From Hippophae tibetana (Eukaryota > Streptophyta > Magnoliopsida > Rosales > Elaeagnaceae), in the NCBI GenBank assembly GCA_037013495.1, contig CM072802.1:48026501-48090500 (forward strand): a stretch of DNA of 64,000 nucleotides, given 5' to 3'. The notes under the pieces were generated by a model. The model had not been told where the DNA came from. It worked only from the letters and a program-made list of their open reading frames with translations, and did no database searches. The position numbers and the translations under genes are program-made. Positions within the stretch are counted from its first letter, which is position 1. The number at the start of each line of letters is the position of its first letter. Shown one piece after another: positions 28,853-43,906 of the stretch.

Positions 28853-29960
28853 TAATATTACTCAAAATAATTGTTTTTCCAACAACTTCGGGACAAAATA
28901 AATTGGTTTAATGTAATTTATATAACCATATGTCTTATTTTGTTTTATAAAAATGAAATATGTTATAATAATCTCATATAAATAAACCCACACATACTAG
29001 TTTATACTAAATATTATTAAAAATGCTAAAAACAAATAAATAAAACATATATTTTGCCTTTATATGCAATAATTTATATTAAATAAAATCAATGTTTTAA
29101 ATAAAATCATACATAAGTTAAAATTATAAATATATATATTTGATTCAATGAAATATTTATTTATTAGTTCAAGAAATATATTGGAAGGTGAAATATCATA
29201 TATAACACATGTATGCTAATATTAGATTAAATTGAAAACCAAGATTCAAAGACAAGAGAATTGCCATTCGGGGTGTCGATACCGTGGATATGATCGTGCA
29301 ATATGAGATGAAATAATGCAAATAATTTTTAAACGTATACCAAGTAACGATATATGATAATTTATGCATATTTAGATTTTATCATATTAGATGCTAATAA
29401 ATATTTCACATATTTTGTTAATATTTATTAGACATCTTAATTTTATAATTAGGACGATATCTAATAATTCTCTAAGCATAACAATATTTACAAAATTTCA
29501 TAAGTTATCTATATATATATATATATGTGTGTGTGTGAATATTACTCAAAATAATTGTTTTTCCAACAACTTCGGGACAAAATAAATTAGTTTAATGTAA
29601 TTTATATAACCATATGTCTTATTTTGTTTTATAGAAAAGAAATATGTTATAATAATCTCATATAAATAAACCCACACATACTAGTTTATACTAAATATTA
29701 TTAAAAATGCAAAAAACGAATAAATAAAACATATATTTTGCCTTTATATGCAATAACTTATATTAAATAAAATCAATGTTTTAAATAAAATCATACATAA
29801 GTTAAAACTATAAATATATATATTTGATTCAATGAAATATTTATTTATTAGTTCAAGAAATATATTGGAAGGTGAAATATCATATATAACACATGTATCT
29901 TAATATTAGATTAAATTGAAAACCAGATTCAAAGACAAGAGAATTACCATTCGGGTGTCG
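25641..29960. other. Cluster of private small indels (probable low-accuracy consensus)
   Basis: Differences present here and in no sister copy: GTAT inserted near 25647; A lost near 25684, 26120 and 26758; T gained near 26596; G gained at 26729; A run +1 near 26991; G gained near 27478; A lost near 27785 and 27807; T gained near 28190; G gained near 28206; C lost near 28302; one base lost near 28364; A lost near 28442; A lost near 29925; G lost near 29954. Most are one-base changes in homopolymers. I noticed only about one comparable private indel outside this stretch (near 60830). Uncorrected long-read error or gap filling is the simplest explanation. Confidence 0.7.
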
Positions 29961-30868
29961 ATACCGTGGATATGATCGTGCAATATGAGATGAAATTATG
30001 AAAATAATTTTTAAACGTATACCAAGTAACGCTATATGATAATTTATGCATATTCAGATTTTATCATATTAGATGCTAATAAATATTTCACATATTTTGT
30101 TAATATTTATTAGACATCTTAATTTTATAATTAGGACGATATCTAATAATTCTATAAGCATGATAATATTTACAAAATTTCATAAGTTATCTATATATAT
30201 ATATATATATGTTAATATTACTCAAATTAATTGTTTTTGCCAACTATTTCGGGGTAAAATAAATTGGTTTAATGTAATTTATATAACCATATGTCTTATT
30301 TTGTTTTATAAAAATGAAATATGTTATAATAATCTCATATAAATAAACCCACACATACTAGTTTATACTAAATATTATTAAAAATGCTAAAAACAAATAA
30401 ATAAAACATATATTTTGCCTTTATATGCAATAACTTATATTAAATAAAATCAATGTTTTAAATAAAATCATACACAAGTTAAAATTATAAATATATATAT
30501 TTGATTCAATGAAATATTTATTTATTAGTTCAAGAAATATATTGGAAGGTGAAATATCATATATAACACATGTATGCTAATATTAGATTAAATTGAAAAC
30601 CAAGATTCAAAGACAAGAGAATTGCCATTCGGGGTGTCGATACCGTGGATATGATCGTGCAATATGAGATGAAATAATGCAAATAATTTTTAAACGTATA
30701 CCAAGTAACGCTATATGATAATTTATGCATATTTAGATTTTATCATATTAGATGCTAATAAATATTTCACATATTTTGTTAATATTTATTAGACATCTTA
30801 ATTTTATAATTAGGACGATATCTAATAATTCTATAAGCATGATAATATTTACAAAATTTCATAAGTTA

Positions 30869-30905
<37 letters not shown>

Positions 30906-32127
30906 TAATATTACTCAAAATAATTGTTTTTCCAACAACTTCGGGACAAAATAAATTGGTTTAATGTAATTTATATAACCATATGTCTTATTTTGTTTTA
31001 TAAAAATGAAATATGTTATAATAATCTCATATAAATAAACCCACACATACTAGTTTATACTAAATATTATTAAAAATGCTAAAAACAAATAAATAAAACA
31101 TATATTTTGCCTTTATATGCAATAATTTATATTAAATAAAATCAATGTTTTAAATAAAATCATACATAAGTTAAAATTATAAATATATATATTTGATTCA
31201 ATGAAATATTTATTTATTAGTTCAAGAAATATATTGGAAGGTGAAATATCATATATAACACATGTATGCTAATATTAGATTAAATTGAAAACCAAGATTC
31301 AAAGACAAGAGAATTGCCATTCGGGGTGTCGATACCGTGGATATGATCGTGCAATATGAGATGAAATAATGCAAATAATTTTTAAACGTATACCAAGTAA
31401 CGATATATGATAATTTATGCATATTTAGATTTTATCATATTAGATGCTAATAAATATTTCACATATTTTGTTAATATTTATTAGACATCTTAATTTTATA
31501 ATTAGGACGATATCTAATAATTCTCTAAGCATAACAATATTTACAAAATTTCATAAGTTATCTATATATATATATATATGTGTGTGTGTGAATATTACTC
31601 AAAATAATTGTTTTTCCAACAACTTCGGGACAAAATAAATTAGTTTAATGTAATTTATATAACCATATGTCTTATTTTGTTTTATAGAAAAGAAATATGT
31701 TATAATAATCTCATATAAATAAACCCACACATACTAGTTTATACTAAATATTATTAAAAATGCAAAAAACGAATAAATAAAACATATATTTTTCCTTTAT
31801 ATGCAATAACTTATATTAAATAAAATCAATGTTTTAAATAAAATCATACATAAGTTAAAACTATAAATATATATATTTGATTCAATGAAATATTTATTTA
31901 TTAGTTCAAGAAATATATTGGAAGGTGAAATATCATATATAACACATGTATCTTAATATTAGATTAAATTGAAAACCAAGATTCAAAGACAAGAGAATTA
32001 CCATTCGGGGTGTCGATACCGTGGATATGATCGTGCAATATGAGATGAAATTATGCAAATAATTTTTAAACGTATACCAAGTAACACTATATGATAATTT
32101 ATGCATATTTAGATTTTATCATATTAG
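28023..32127 (+). repeat. Three-monomer tandem duplication, about 2050-bp offset
   Basis: Anchors 28023, 28703, 29391 pair with 30073, 30752, 31444 (offsets 2050, 2049, 2053). Shared rare variants are ATACACAAG (about 28423 and 30471), ATGCTAATATTAC straight after the TA run (about 28849 and 30902), AATAATTTATATT (about 29069 and 31122) and AAATTAGTTTAATG (about 29585 and 31637). The left copy carries several one-base indels that the right copy lacks. Upstream, GAAATTATGAAAATAAT occurs at about 27945 and 29993, so the homology starts before 28023. Confidence 0.8.
30871..30903. repeat. (TA)n tract, 33 bp, in monomer 30752
   Basis: Uninterrupted TA run followed by GCTAATATT, a variant shared only with copy 28703. 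It is longer than the run in that sister copy. Confidence 0.9.
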
Positions 32128-35100
32128 ATGCTAATAAATATTTCACATATTTTGTTAATATTTATTAGACATCTTAATTTTATAATTAGGACGATATCTA
32201 ATAATTCTATAAGCATAATAATATTTACAAAATTTTATAAGTTATCTCTATATATATATATATATATATATGTTAATATTACTCAAAATAATTGTTTTTG
32301 CCAACTATTTCGGGGTAAAATAAATTGGTTTAATGTAATTTATATAAACATATGTCTTATTTTGTTTTGTAAAAATGAAATATGTTATAATAATCTCATA
32401 TAAATAAACTCACACATTCTAGTTTATACTAAATATTATTAAAAATGCTAAAAACAAATAAATAAAACATAAATTTTGCCTTTATATGCAATAACTTATA
32501 TTAAATAAAATCAATGTTTTAAATAAAATCATACATAAGTAAAAACTATAAATATATATATTTGATTCAATGAAATATTTATTTATTAGTTCAAGAAATA
32601 TATTGGAAGGTGAAATATCATATATAACACATGTATCTTAATATTAGATTAAATTGAAAACCAAGATTCAAAGACAAGAGAATTACCATTCGGGGTGTCG
32701 ATACCGTAGATATGATCGTGCAATATGAGATGAAATTATGCAAATAATTTTTAAACGTATACCAAGTAACGCTATATGATAATTTATGCATATTTAGATT
32801 TTATCATATTAGATGCTAATAAATATTTCACATATTTTGTTAATATTTATTAGACATCTTAATTTTATAATTAAGACGATATCTAATAATTCTCTAAGCA
32901 TAATAATATTTACAAAATTTCATAAGTTATATATATATATATGTGTGAATATTACTCAAAATAATTGTTTTTCCAACTACTTCGGGACAAAATAAATTGG
33001 TTTAATGTAATTTATATAACCATATGTCTTATTTTGTTTTATAAAAATGAAATATGGTATAATAATCTCATATAAATAAACCCACACATACTAGTTTATA
33101 CTAAATATTATTAAAAATGCTAAAAACAAATAAAAAAAACATATATTTTGCCTTTATATGCAATAACTTATATTAAATAAAATCAATGTTTTAAATAAAA
33201 TCATACATAAGTTAAAACTATAAATATATATATTTGATTCAATGAAATATTTATTTATTAGTTCAAGAAATATATTGGAAGGTGAAATATCATATATAAC
33301 ACATGTATGCTAATATTAGATTAAATTGAAAACCAAGATTCAAAGACAAGAGAATTGCCATTCGGGGTGTCGATACCGTGGATATGATCGTGCAATATGA
33401 GATGAAATAATGCAAATAATTTTTAAACGTATACCAAGTAACGATATATGATAATTTATGCATATTTAGATTTTATCATATTAGATGCTAATAAATATTT
33501 CACATATTTTGTTAATATTTATTAGACATCTTAATTTTATAATTAGGACGATATCTAATAATTCTATAAGCATGATAATATTTACAAAATTTCATAAGTT
33601 ATCTATATATATATATATATATGTTAATATTACTCAAAATAATTGTTTTTCCAACAACTTCGGGACAAAATAAATTGGTTTAATGTAATTTATATAACCA
33701 TATGTCTTATTTTGTTTTATAAAAATGAAATATGTTATAATAATCTCATATAAATAAACCCACACATACTAGTTTATACTAAATATTATTAAAAATGCTA
33801 AAAACAAATAAATAAAACATATATTTTGCCTTTATATGCAATAACTTATATTAAATAAAATCAATGTTTTAAATAAAATCATACATAAGTTAAAACTATA
33901 AATATATATATTTGATTCAATGAAATATTTATTTATTAGTTCAAGAAATATATTGGAAGGTGAAATATCATATATAACACATGTATCTTAATATTAGATT
34001 AAATTGAATACCAATATTCAAAGACAAGAGAATTACGATTCGGGGTGTCGATACCGTGGATATGATCGTGCAATATGAGATGAAATAATGCAAATAATTT
34101 TTAAACGTATACCAAGTAACGATATATGATAATTTATGCATAATTAGATTTTATCATATTAGATGCTAATAAATATTTCACATATTTTGTTAATATTTAT
34201 TAGACATCTTAATTTTATAATTAGGACGATATCTAATAATTCTCTAAGCATAACAATATTTACAAAATTTCATAAGTTATCTATATATATATATATATAT
34301 GTGTGTGTGAATATTACTCAAAATAATTGTTTTTCCATCAACTTCGGGACAAAATAAATTGGTTTAATGTAATTTATATAACCATATGTCTTATTTTGTT
34401 TTATAAAAATGAAATATGTTATAATAATCTCATATAAATAAACCCACACATACTAGTTTATACTAAATATTATTAAAAATGCTAAAAACAAATAAATAAA
34501 ACATATATTTTGCCTTTATATGCAATAACTTATATTAAATAAAATCAATGTTTAAAATAAAATCATACATAAGTTAAAATTATAAATATATATATTTGAT
34601 TCAATGAAATATTTATTTATTAGTTCAAGAAATATATTGGAAGGTGAAATATCATATATAACACATGTATGCTAATATTAGATTAAATTGAAAACCAAGA
34701 TTCAAAGACAAGAGAATTGCCATTCGGGGTGTCGATACCGTGGATATGATCGTGCAATATGAGATGAAATAATGCAAATAATTTTTAAACGTATACCAAG
34801 TAACGCTATATGATAATTTATGCATATTTAGATTTTATCATATTAGATGCTAATAAATATTTCACATATTTTGTTAATATTTATTAGACATCTTAATTTT
34901 ATAATTAGGACGATATCTAATAATTCTATAAGCATGATAATATTTACAAAATTTCATAAGTTATCTATATATATATATATATATGTTAATATTACTCAAA
35001 ATAATTGTTTTTCCAACAACTTCGGGACAAAATAAATTGGTTTAATGTAATTTATATAACCATATGTCTTATTTTGTTTTATAAAAATGAAATATGTTAT

Positions 35101-37684
35101 AATAATCTCATATAAATAAACCCACACATACTAGTTTATACTAAATATTATTAAAAATGCTAAAAACAAATAAATAAAACATATATTTTGCCTTTATATG
35201 CAATAACTTATATTAAATAAAATCAATGTTTTAAATAAAATCATACATAAGTTAAAATTATAAATATATATATTTGATTCAATGAAATATTTATTTATTA
35301 GTTCAAGAAATATATTGGAAGGTGAAATATCATATATAACACATGTATGCTAATATTAGATTAAATTGAAAACCAAGATTCAAAGACAAGAGAATTGCCA
35401 TTCGGGGTGTCGATACCGTGGATATGATCGTGCAATATGAGATGAAATAATGCAAATAATTTTTAAACGTATACCAAGTAACGATATATGATAATTTATG
35501 CATATTTAGATTTTATCATATTAGATGCTAATAAATATTTCACATATTTTGTTAATATTTATTAGACATCTTAATTTTATAATTAGGACGATATCTAATA
35601 ATTCTCTAAGCATAACAATATTTACAAAATTTCATAAGTTATCTATATATATATATATATGTGTGTGTGTGAATATTACTCAAAATAATTGTTTTTCCAA
35701 CAACTTCGGGACAAAATAAATTGGTTTAATGTAATTTATATAACCATATGTCTTATTTTGTTTTATAGAAAAGAAATATGTTATAATAATCTCATATAAA
35801 TAAACCCACACATACTAGTTTATACTAAATATTATTAAAAATGCAAAAAACGAATAAATAAAACATATATTTTTCCTTTATATGCAATAACTTATATTAA
35901 ATAAAATCAATGTTTTAAATAAAATCATACATAAGTTAAAACTATAAATATATATATTTGATTCAATGAAATATTTATTTATTAGTTCAAGAAATATATT
36001 GGAAGTTGAAATATCATATATAACACATGTATCTTAATATTAGATTAAATTGAAAACCAAGATTCAAAGACAAGAGAATTACCATTCGGGGTGTCGATAC
36101 CGTGGATATGATCGTGCAATATGAGATGAAATTATGCAAATAATTTTTAAACGTATACCAAGTAACACTATATGATAATTTATGCATATTTAGATTTTAT
36201 CATATTAGATGCTAATAAATATTTCACATATTTTGTTAATATTTATTAGACATCTTAATTTTATAATTAGGACGATATCTAATAATTCTATAAGCATAAT
36301 AATATTTACAAAATTTTATAAGTTATCTATATATATATATATATATATATGTTAATATTACTCAAAATAATTGTTTTTGCCAACTATTTCGGGGTAAAAT
36401 AAATTGGTTTAATGTAATTTATATAAACATATGTCTTATTTTGTTTTGTAAAAATGAAATATGTTATAATAATCTCATATAAATAAACTCACACATTCTA
36501 GTTTATACTAAATATTATTAAAAATGCTAAAAACAAATAAATAAAACATAAATTTTGCCTTTATATGCAATAACTTATATTAAATAAAATCAATGTTTTA
36601 AATAATATCATACATAAGTAAAAACTATAAATATATATATTTGATTCAAAGAAATATTTATTTATTAGTTCCAGAAATATATTGGAAGGTGAAATATCAT
36701 ATATAATACATGTATCTTAATATTAGATTAAATTGAAAACCAAGATTCAAAGACAAGAGAATTACCATTCGGGGTGTCGATACCGTAGATATGATCGTGC
36801 AATATGAGATGAAATTATGCAAATAATTTTTAAACGTATACCAAGTAACGCTATATGATAATTTATGCATATTTAGATTTTATCATATTAGATGCTAATA
36901 AATATTTCACATATTTTGTTAATATTTATTAGACATCTTAATTTTATAATTAAGACGATATCTAATAATTCTCTAAGCATAATAATATTTACAAAATTTC
37001 ATAAGTTATATATATATATATATGTGTGAATATTACTCAAAATAATTGTTTTTCCAACTACTTCGGGACAAAATAAATTGGTTTAATGTAATTTATATAA
37101 CCATATGTCTTATTTTGTTTTATAAAAATGAAATATGGTATAATAATCTCATATAAATAAACCCACACATACTAGTTTATACTAAATATTATTAAAAATG
37201 CTAAAAACAAATAAATAAAACATATATTTTGCCTTTATATGCAATAACTTATATTAAATAAAATCAATGTTTTAAATAAAATATTACATAAGTTAAAACT
37301 ATAAATATATATATTTGATTCAATGAAATATTTATTTATTAGTTCAAGAAATATATTGGAAGGTGAAATATCATATATAACACATGTATGCTAATATTAG
37401 ATTAAATTGAAAACCAAGATTCAAAGACAAGAGAATTGCCATTCGGGGTGTCGATACCGTGGATATGAACGTTCAATATGAGATGAAATAATGCAAATAA
37501 TTTTTAAACGTATAGCAAGTAACGCTATATGATAATTTATGCATATTTAGATTTTATCATATTAGATGCTAATAAATATTTCACATATTTTGTTAATATT
37601 TATTAGACATCTTAATTTTATAATTAGGATGATATCTAATAATTCTCTAAGCATAATAATATTTACAAAATTTCATAAGTTATC

Positions 37685-37716
<32 letters not shown>

Positions 37717-38253
37717 AATATTACTCAAAATAATTGTTTTTCCAACAACTTCGGGACAAAATAAATTGGTTTAATGTAATTTATATAACCATATGTCTTA
37801 TTTTGTTTTATAAAAATGAAATATGGTATAATAATCTCATATAAATAAACCCACACATACTAGTTTATACTGAATATTATTAAAAATGCTAAAAACAAAT
37901 AAATAAAACATATATTTTGCCTTTATATGCAATAACTTATATTAAATAAAATCAATGTTTTAAATAAAATCATACATAAGTTAAAATTATAAATATATAT
38001 ATTTGATTCAATGAAATATTTATTTATTAGTTCAAGAAATATATTGGAAGGTGAAATATCATATATAACACATGTATGCTAATATTAGATTAAATTGAAA
38101 ACCAAGATTCAAAGACAAGAGAATTGCCATTCGGGGTGTCGATACCGTGGATATGATCGTGCAATATGAGATGAAATAATGCAAATAATTTTTAAACGTA
38201 TACCAAGTAACGATATATGATAATTTATGCATATTTAGATTTTATCATATTAG
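31444..38253 (+). repeat. Two further E-F-G-H modules with intervening subtype 2 copies
   Basis: E-F-G occurs at 31444, 32128, 32813, then E-F-G-H at 35525, 36209, 36892, 37566. Copy 32813 starts as G but its tail has the long A run typical of H, so it looks like a G/H fusion that lost about one monomer. Copies 33485, 34163 and 34847 lie between. The tail of 33485 (about 34005-34041) carries ATACCAATATTC and TTACGATTC, otherwise found together only at about 10140-10175. Copy 34163 has a private TCCATCAAC. Copy 36892 has one extra TA step relative to the other G copies. Confidence 0.75.
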
Positions 38254-39043
38254 ATGCTAATAAATATTTCACATATTTTGTTAATATTTATTAGACATCT
38301 TAATTTTATAATTAGGACGATATCTAATAATTCTCTAAGCATAACAATATTTACAAAATTTCATAAGTTATCTATATATATATGTGTGTGAATATTGCTC
38401 AAAATAATTGTTTTTCCAACAACTTCGGGACAAAATAAATTGGTTTAATGTAATTTATATAACCATATGTCTTATTTTGTTTTATAGAAATGAAATATGT
38501 TATAATAATCTCATATAAATAAACCCACACATACTAGTTTATACTAAATATTATTAAAAATGCTAAAAACAAATAAAAAAACATATATTTTGCCTTTATA
38601 TGCAATAACTTATATTAAATAAAATCAATGTTTTAAATAAAATCATACATAAGTTAAAACTATAAATATATATATTTGATTCAATGAAATATTTATTTAT
38701 TAGTTCAAGAAATATATTGGAAGGTGAAATATCATATATAACACATGTATGCTAATATTAGATTAAATTGAAAACCAAGATTCAAAGACAAGAGAATTGC
38801 CATTCGGGGTGTCGATACCGTGGATATGATCGTGCAATATGAGATGAAATTATGCAAATAATTTATAAACGTATACCAAGTAACACTATATGATAATTTA
38901 TGCATATTCAGATTTTATCATATTAGATGCTAATAAATATTTCACATATTTTGTTAATATTTATTAGACATCTTAATTTTATAATTTGGACGATATCTAA
39001 TAATTCTCTAAGCATAATAATATTTACAAAATTTCATAAGTTT

Positions 39044-39080
<37 letters not shown>

Positions 39081-40421
39081 GTTAATATTACTCAAAATAA
39101 TTGTTTTTCCAACAACTTCGGGACAAAATAAATTGGTTTAATGTAATTTATATAACCATATGTCTTATTTTGTTTTATAAAAATGAAATATGGTATAATA
39201 ATCTCATATAAATAAACCCACACATACTAGTTTATACTAAATATTATTAAAAATGCTAAAAACAAATAAATAAAACATAAATTTTGCCTTTATATGCAAT
39301 AACTTATATTAAATAAAATCAATGTTTTAAATAAAATCATACACAAGTTAAAACTATAAATATATATATTTGATTCAATGAAATATTTATTTATTAGTTC
39401 AAGAAATATATTGGAAGGTGAAATATCATATATAACACATGTATGCTAATATTAGATTAAATTGAAAACCAAGTTTCAAAGACAAGAGAATTACCATTCG
39501 GGGTGTCGATACCGTGGATATGATCGTGCAATATGAGTTGAAATAATGCAAATAATTTTTAAACGTATACCAAGTAACGATATATGATAATTTATGCATA
39601 TTTAGATTTTATCATATTAGATGCTAATAAATATTTCACATATTTTGTTAATATTTATTAGACATCTTAATTTTATAATTAGGATGATATCTAATAATTC
39701 TCTAAGCATAATAATATTTACAAAATTTCATAAGTTATCTATATATATATATATATATGTGTGTGTGAATATTACTCAAAATAATTGTTTTTCCAACAAC
39801 TTCGGGACAAAATAAATTGGTTTAATGTAATTTATATAACCATATGTCTTATTTTGTTTTATAAAAATGAAATATGGTATAATAATCTCATATAAATAAA
39901 CCCACACATACTAGTTTATACTAAATATTATTAAAAATGCTAAAAACAAATAAAAAAAACATATATTTTGCCTTTATATGCAATAACTTATATTAAATAA
40001 AATCAATGTTTTAAATAAAATCATACATAAGTTAAAACTATAAATATATATATTTGATTCAATGAAATATTTATTTATTAGTTCCAGAAATATATTGGAA
40101 GGTGAAATATCATATATAACACATGTATCTTAATATTAGATTAAATTGAAAACCAAGATTCAAAGACAAGAGAATTGCCATTCGGGGTGTCGATACCGTG
40201 GATATGATCGTGCAATATGAGATGAAATTATGCAACTAATTTTTAAACGTATACCAAGTAACGCTATATGATAATTTATGCATATTTAGATTTTATCATA
40301 TTAGATGCTAATAAATATTTCACATATTTTGTTAATATTTATTAGACATCTTAATTTTATAATTAAGACGATATCTAATAATTCTCTAAGCATAATAATA
40401 TTTACAAAATTTCATAAGTTA

Positions 40422-40423
<2 letters not shown>

Positions 40424-40460
<37 letters not shown>
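40424..40460. repeat. (TA)n tract, 37 bp, in monomer 40305
   Basis: Uninterrupted TA run followed directly by GTTAATATT, with no TG segment. The downstream part is subtype 1 with a private GTCTTTGCC. Confidence 0.9.
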
Positions 40461-40463
<3 letters not shown>

Positions 40464-41120
40464 AATATTACTCAAAATAATTGTCTTTGCCAACTATTTC
40501 GGGGTAAAATAAATTGGTTTAATGTAATTTATATAAACATATGTCTTATTTTGTTTTGTAAAAATGAAATATGTTATAATAATCTCATATAAATAAACTC
40601 ACACATACTAGTTTATACTAAATATTATTAAAAATGCTAAAAACAAATAAATAAAACATAAATTTTGCCTTTATATGCAATAACTTATATTAAATAAAAT
40701 CAATGTTTTAAATAAAATCATACATAAGTAAAAACTATAAATATATATATTTGATTCAATAAAATATTTATTTATTAGTTCAAGAAATATATTGGAAGGT
40801 GAAATATAATATATAACACATGTATCTTGATATTAGATTAAATTGAAAACCAAGTTTCAAAGACAAGAGAATTACCATTCGGGGTGTCGATACCGTAGAT
40901 ATGATCGTGCAATATGAGATGAAATTATGCAAATAATTTTTAAAGGTATACCATGTAACGGTATATGATAATTTATGCATATTTAGATTTTATCATATTA
41001 GATGCTAATAAATATTTCACATATTTTGTTAATATTTATTAGACATCTTAATTTTATAATTAAGACGATATCTAATAATTCTCTAAGCATAATAATATTT
41101 ACAAAATTTCATAAGTTATC

Positions 41121-41137
41121 TATATATATATATTTAA

Positions 41138-41161
<24 letters not shown>
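41121..41161. repeat. Interrupted TA tract in monomer 41002
   Basis: The run is broken by TTTAAA near 41133-41138 and continues as TA, then TG. No other copy has this interruption, although TTTATA interruptions occur in copies 45830, 46520, 47882 and their duplicates. Confidence 0.85.
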
Positions 41162-41168
<7 letters not shown>

Positions 41169-42504
41169 AATATTACTCAAAATAATTGTTTTTCCAACAA
41201 CTTCGGGACAAAATAAATTGGTTTAATGTAATTTATATAACCATATGTCTTATTTTGTTTTATAAAAATGAAATATGGTATAATAATCTCATATAAATAA
41301 ACTCACACATACTAGTTTATACTAAATATTATTAAAAATGCTAAAAACAAATAAATAAAACATAAATTTTGCCTTTATATGTAATAACTTATATTAAATA
41401 AAATAAATGTTTTAAATAAAATCATACATAAGTTAAAACTATAAATATATATATTTGATTCAATGAAGTATTTATTTATTAGTTCAAGAAATATATTGGA
41501 AGGTGAAATATCATATATAACACATGTATGCTAATATTAGATTAAATTGAAAACCAAGATTCAAAGACAAGAGAATTGCCATTCGGGGTGTCGATACCGT
41601 GGATATGATCGTGCAATATGAGATGAAATAATGCAAATAATTTTTAAACGTATACCAAGTAACGATATATGATAATTTATGCATATTTAGATTTTATCAT
41701 ATGAGATGCTAATAAATATTTCACATATTTTGTTAATATTTATTAGACATCTTAATTTTATAATTAGGACGATATCTAATAATTCTATAAGCATAATAAT
41801 ATTTACAAAATTTCATAAGTTATCTCTATATATATATATATGTGTGTTAATATTACTCAAAATAATTCTTTTTGCCAACAACTTCGGGACAAAATAAATT
41901 GGTTTAATGTAATTTATATAAGCATATGTCTTATTTTGTTTTGTAAAAATGAAATATGTTATAATAATCTCATATAAATAAACTCACACATACTAGTTTA
42001 TACTAAATATTATTAAAAATATTAAAAATGAATAAATAAAACATAAATTTTTGCCTTTATATGAAATAACTTATATTAAATAAAATCAATGTTTTAAATA
42101 AAATCATACATAAGTAAAAACTATAAATATATATATTTGATTCAATGAAATATTTATTTATTAGTTCAATAAATATATTGGAAGGTGAAATATCATATAT
42201 AACACATGTATGTTAATATTAGATTAAATTTAAAACCAAGATTGAAAGACAAGAGAATTACCATTCGGGGTGTTGATTCCGTAGATATGATCGTGCAATA
42301 TGAGATGAAATAATGCAAATAATTTTTAAACGTATACCAAGTAACGATATATGATAATTTATGCATATTCAGATTTTATCATATTAGATGCTAATAAATA
42401 TTTCACATATTTTGTTAATATTTATTAGACATCTTAATTTTATAATTAGGACGATATCTAATAATTCTATAAGCATAATAATATTTACAAAATTTCATAA
42501 GTTA

Positions 42505-42535
<31 letters not shown>

Positions 42536-43875
42536 GTCAATATTACTCAAAATAATTGTTTTTGCCAACTATTTAGGGGTAAAATAAATTGGTTTAATGT
42601 AATTTATATAAACATATGTCTTATTTTGTTTTGTAAAAATGAAATATGTTATAATAATCTCATATAAATAAACTCACACATACTAGTTTATACTAAATAT
42701 TATTAAAAATGCTAAAAACAAATAAATAAAACATAAATTTTGCCTTTATATGCAATAACTTATATTAAATAAAATAAATGTTTTAAATAAAATCATACAT
42801 AAGTTAAAACTATAAATATATATATTTGATTCAATGAAGTATTTATTTATTAGTTCAAGAAATATATTGGAAGGTGAAATATCATATATAACACATGTAT
42901 GCTAATATTAGATTAAATTGAAAACCAAGATTCAAAGACAAGAGAATTGCCATTCGGGGTGTCGATACCGTGGATATGATCGTGCAATATGAGATGAAAT
43001 AATGCAAATAATTTTTAAACGTATACCAAGTAACGATATATGATAATTTATGCATATTTAGATTTTATCATATTAGATGCTAATAAATATTTCACATATT
43101 TTGTTAATATTTATTAGACATCTTAATTTTATAATTAGGACGATATCTAATAATTCTCTAAGCATAATAATATTTACAAAATTTCATAAGTTATCTATAT
43201 ATATATATATGTGTGTGTGTGAATATTACTCAAAATAATTGTTTTTCCAACAACTTCGGGACAAAATAAATTGGTTTAATGTAATTTATATAACCATATG
43301 TCTTATTTTGTTTTATAAAAATGAAATATGGTATAATAATCTCATATAAATAAACCCACACATACTAGTTTATACTAAATATTATTAAAAATGCTAAAAA
43401 CAAATAAATAAAACATATATTTTGCCTTTATATGCAATAACTTATATTAAATAAAATCAATGTTTTAAATAAAATCATACATAAGTTAAAACTATAAATA
43501 TATATATTTGATTCAATGAAATATTTATTTATTAGTTCAAGAAATATATTGGAAGGTGAAATATCATATATAACACATGTATGCTAATATTAGATTAAAT
43601 TGAAAACCAAGAATCAAAGACAAGAGAATTGCCATTCGGGGTGTCGATACCGTCGATATGATCGTGCAATATGAGATGAAATAATGCAAATAATTTTTAA
43701 ACGTATACCAAGTAACGATATATGATAATTTATGCATATTTAGATTTTATCATATTAGATGCTAATAAATATTTCACATATTTTGTTAATATTTATTAGA
43801 CATCTTAATTTTATAATTTGGATGATATCTAATAATTCTATAAGCATAATAATATTTACAAAATTTCATAAGTTA

Positions 43876-43906
<31 letters not shown>

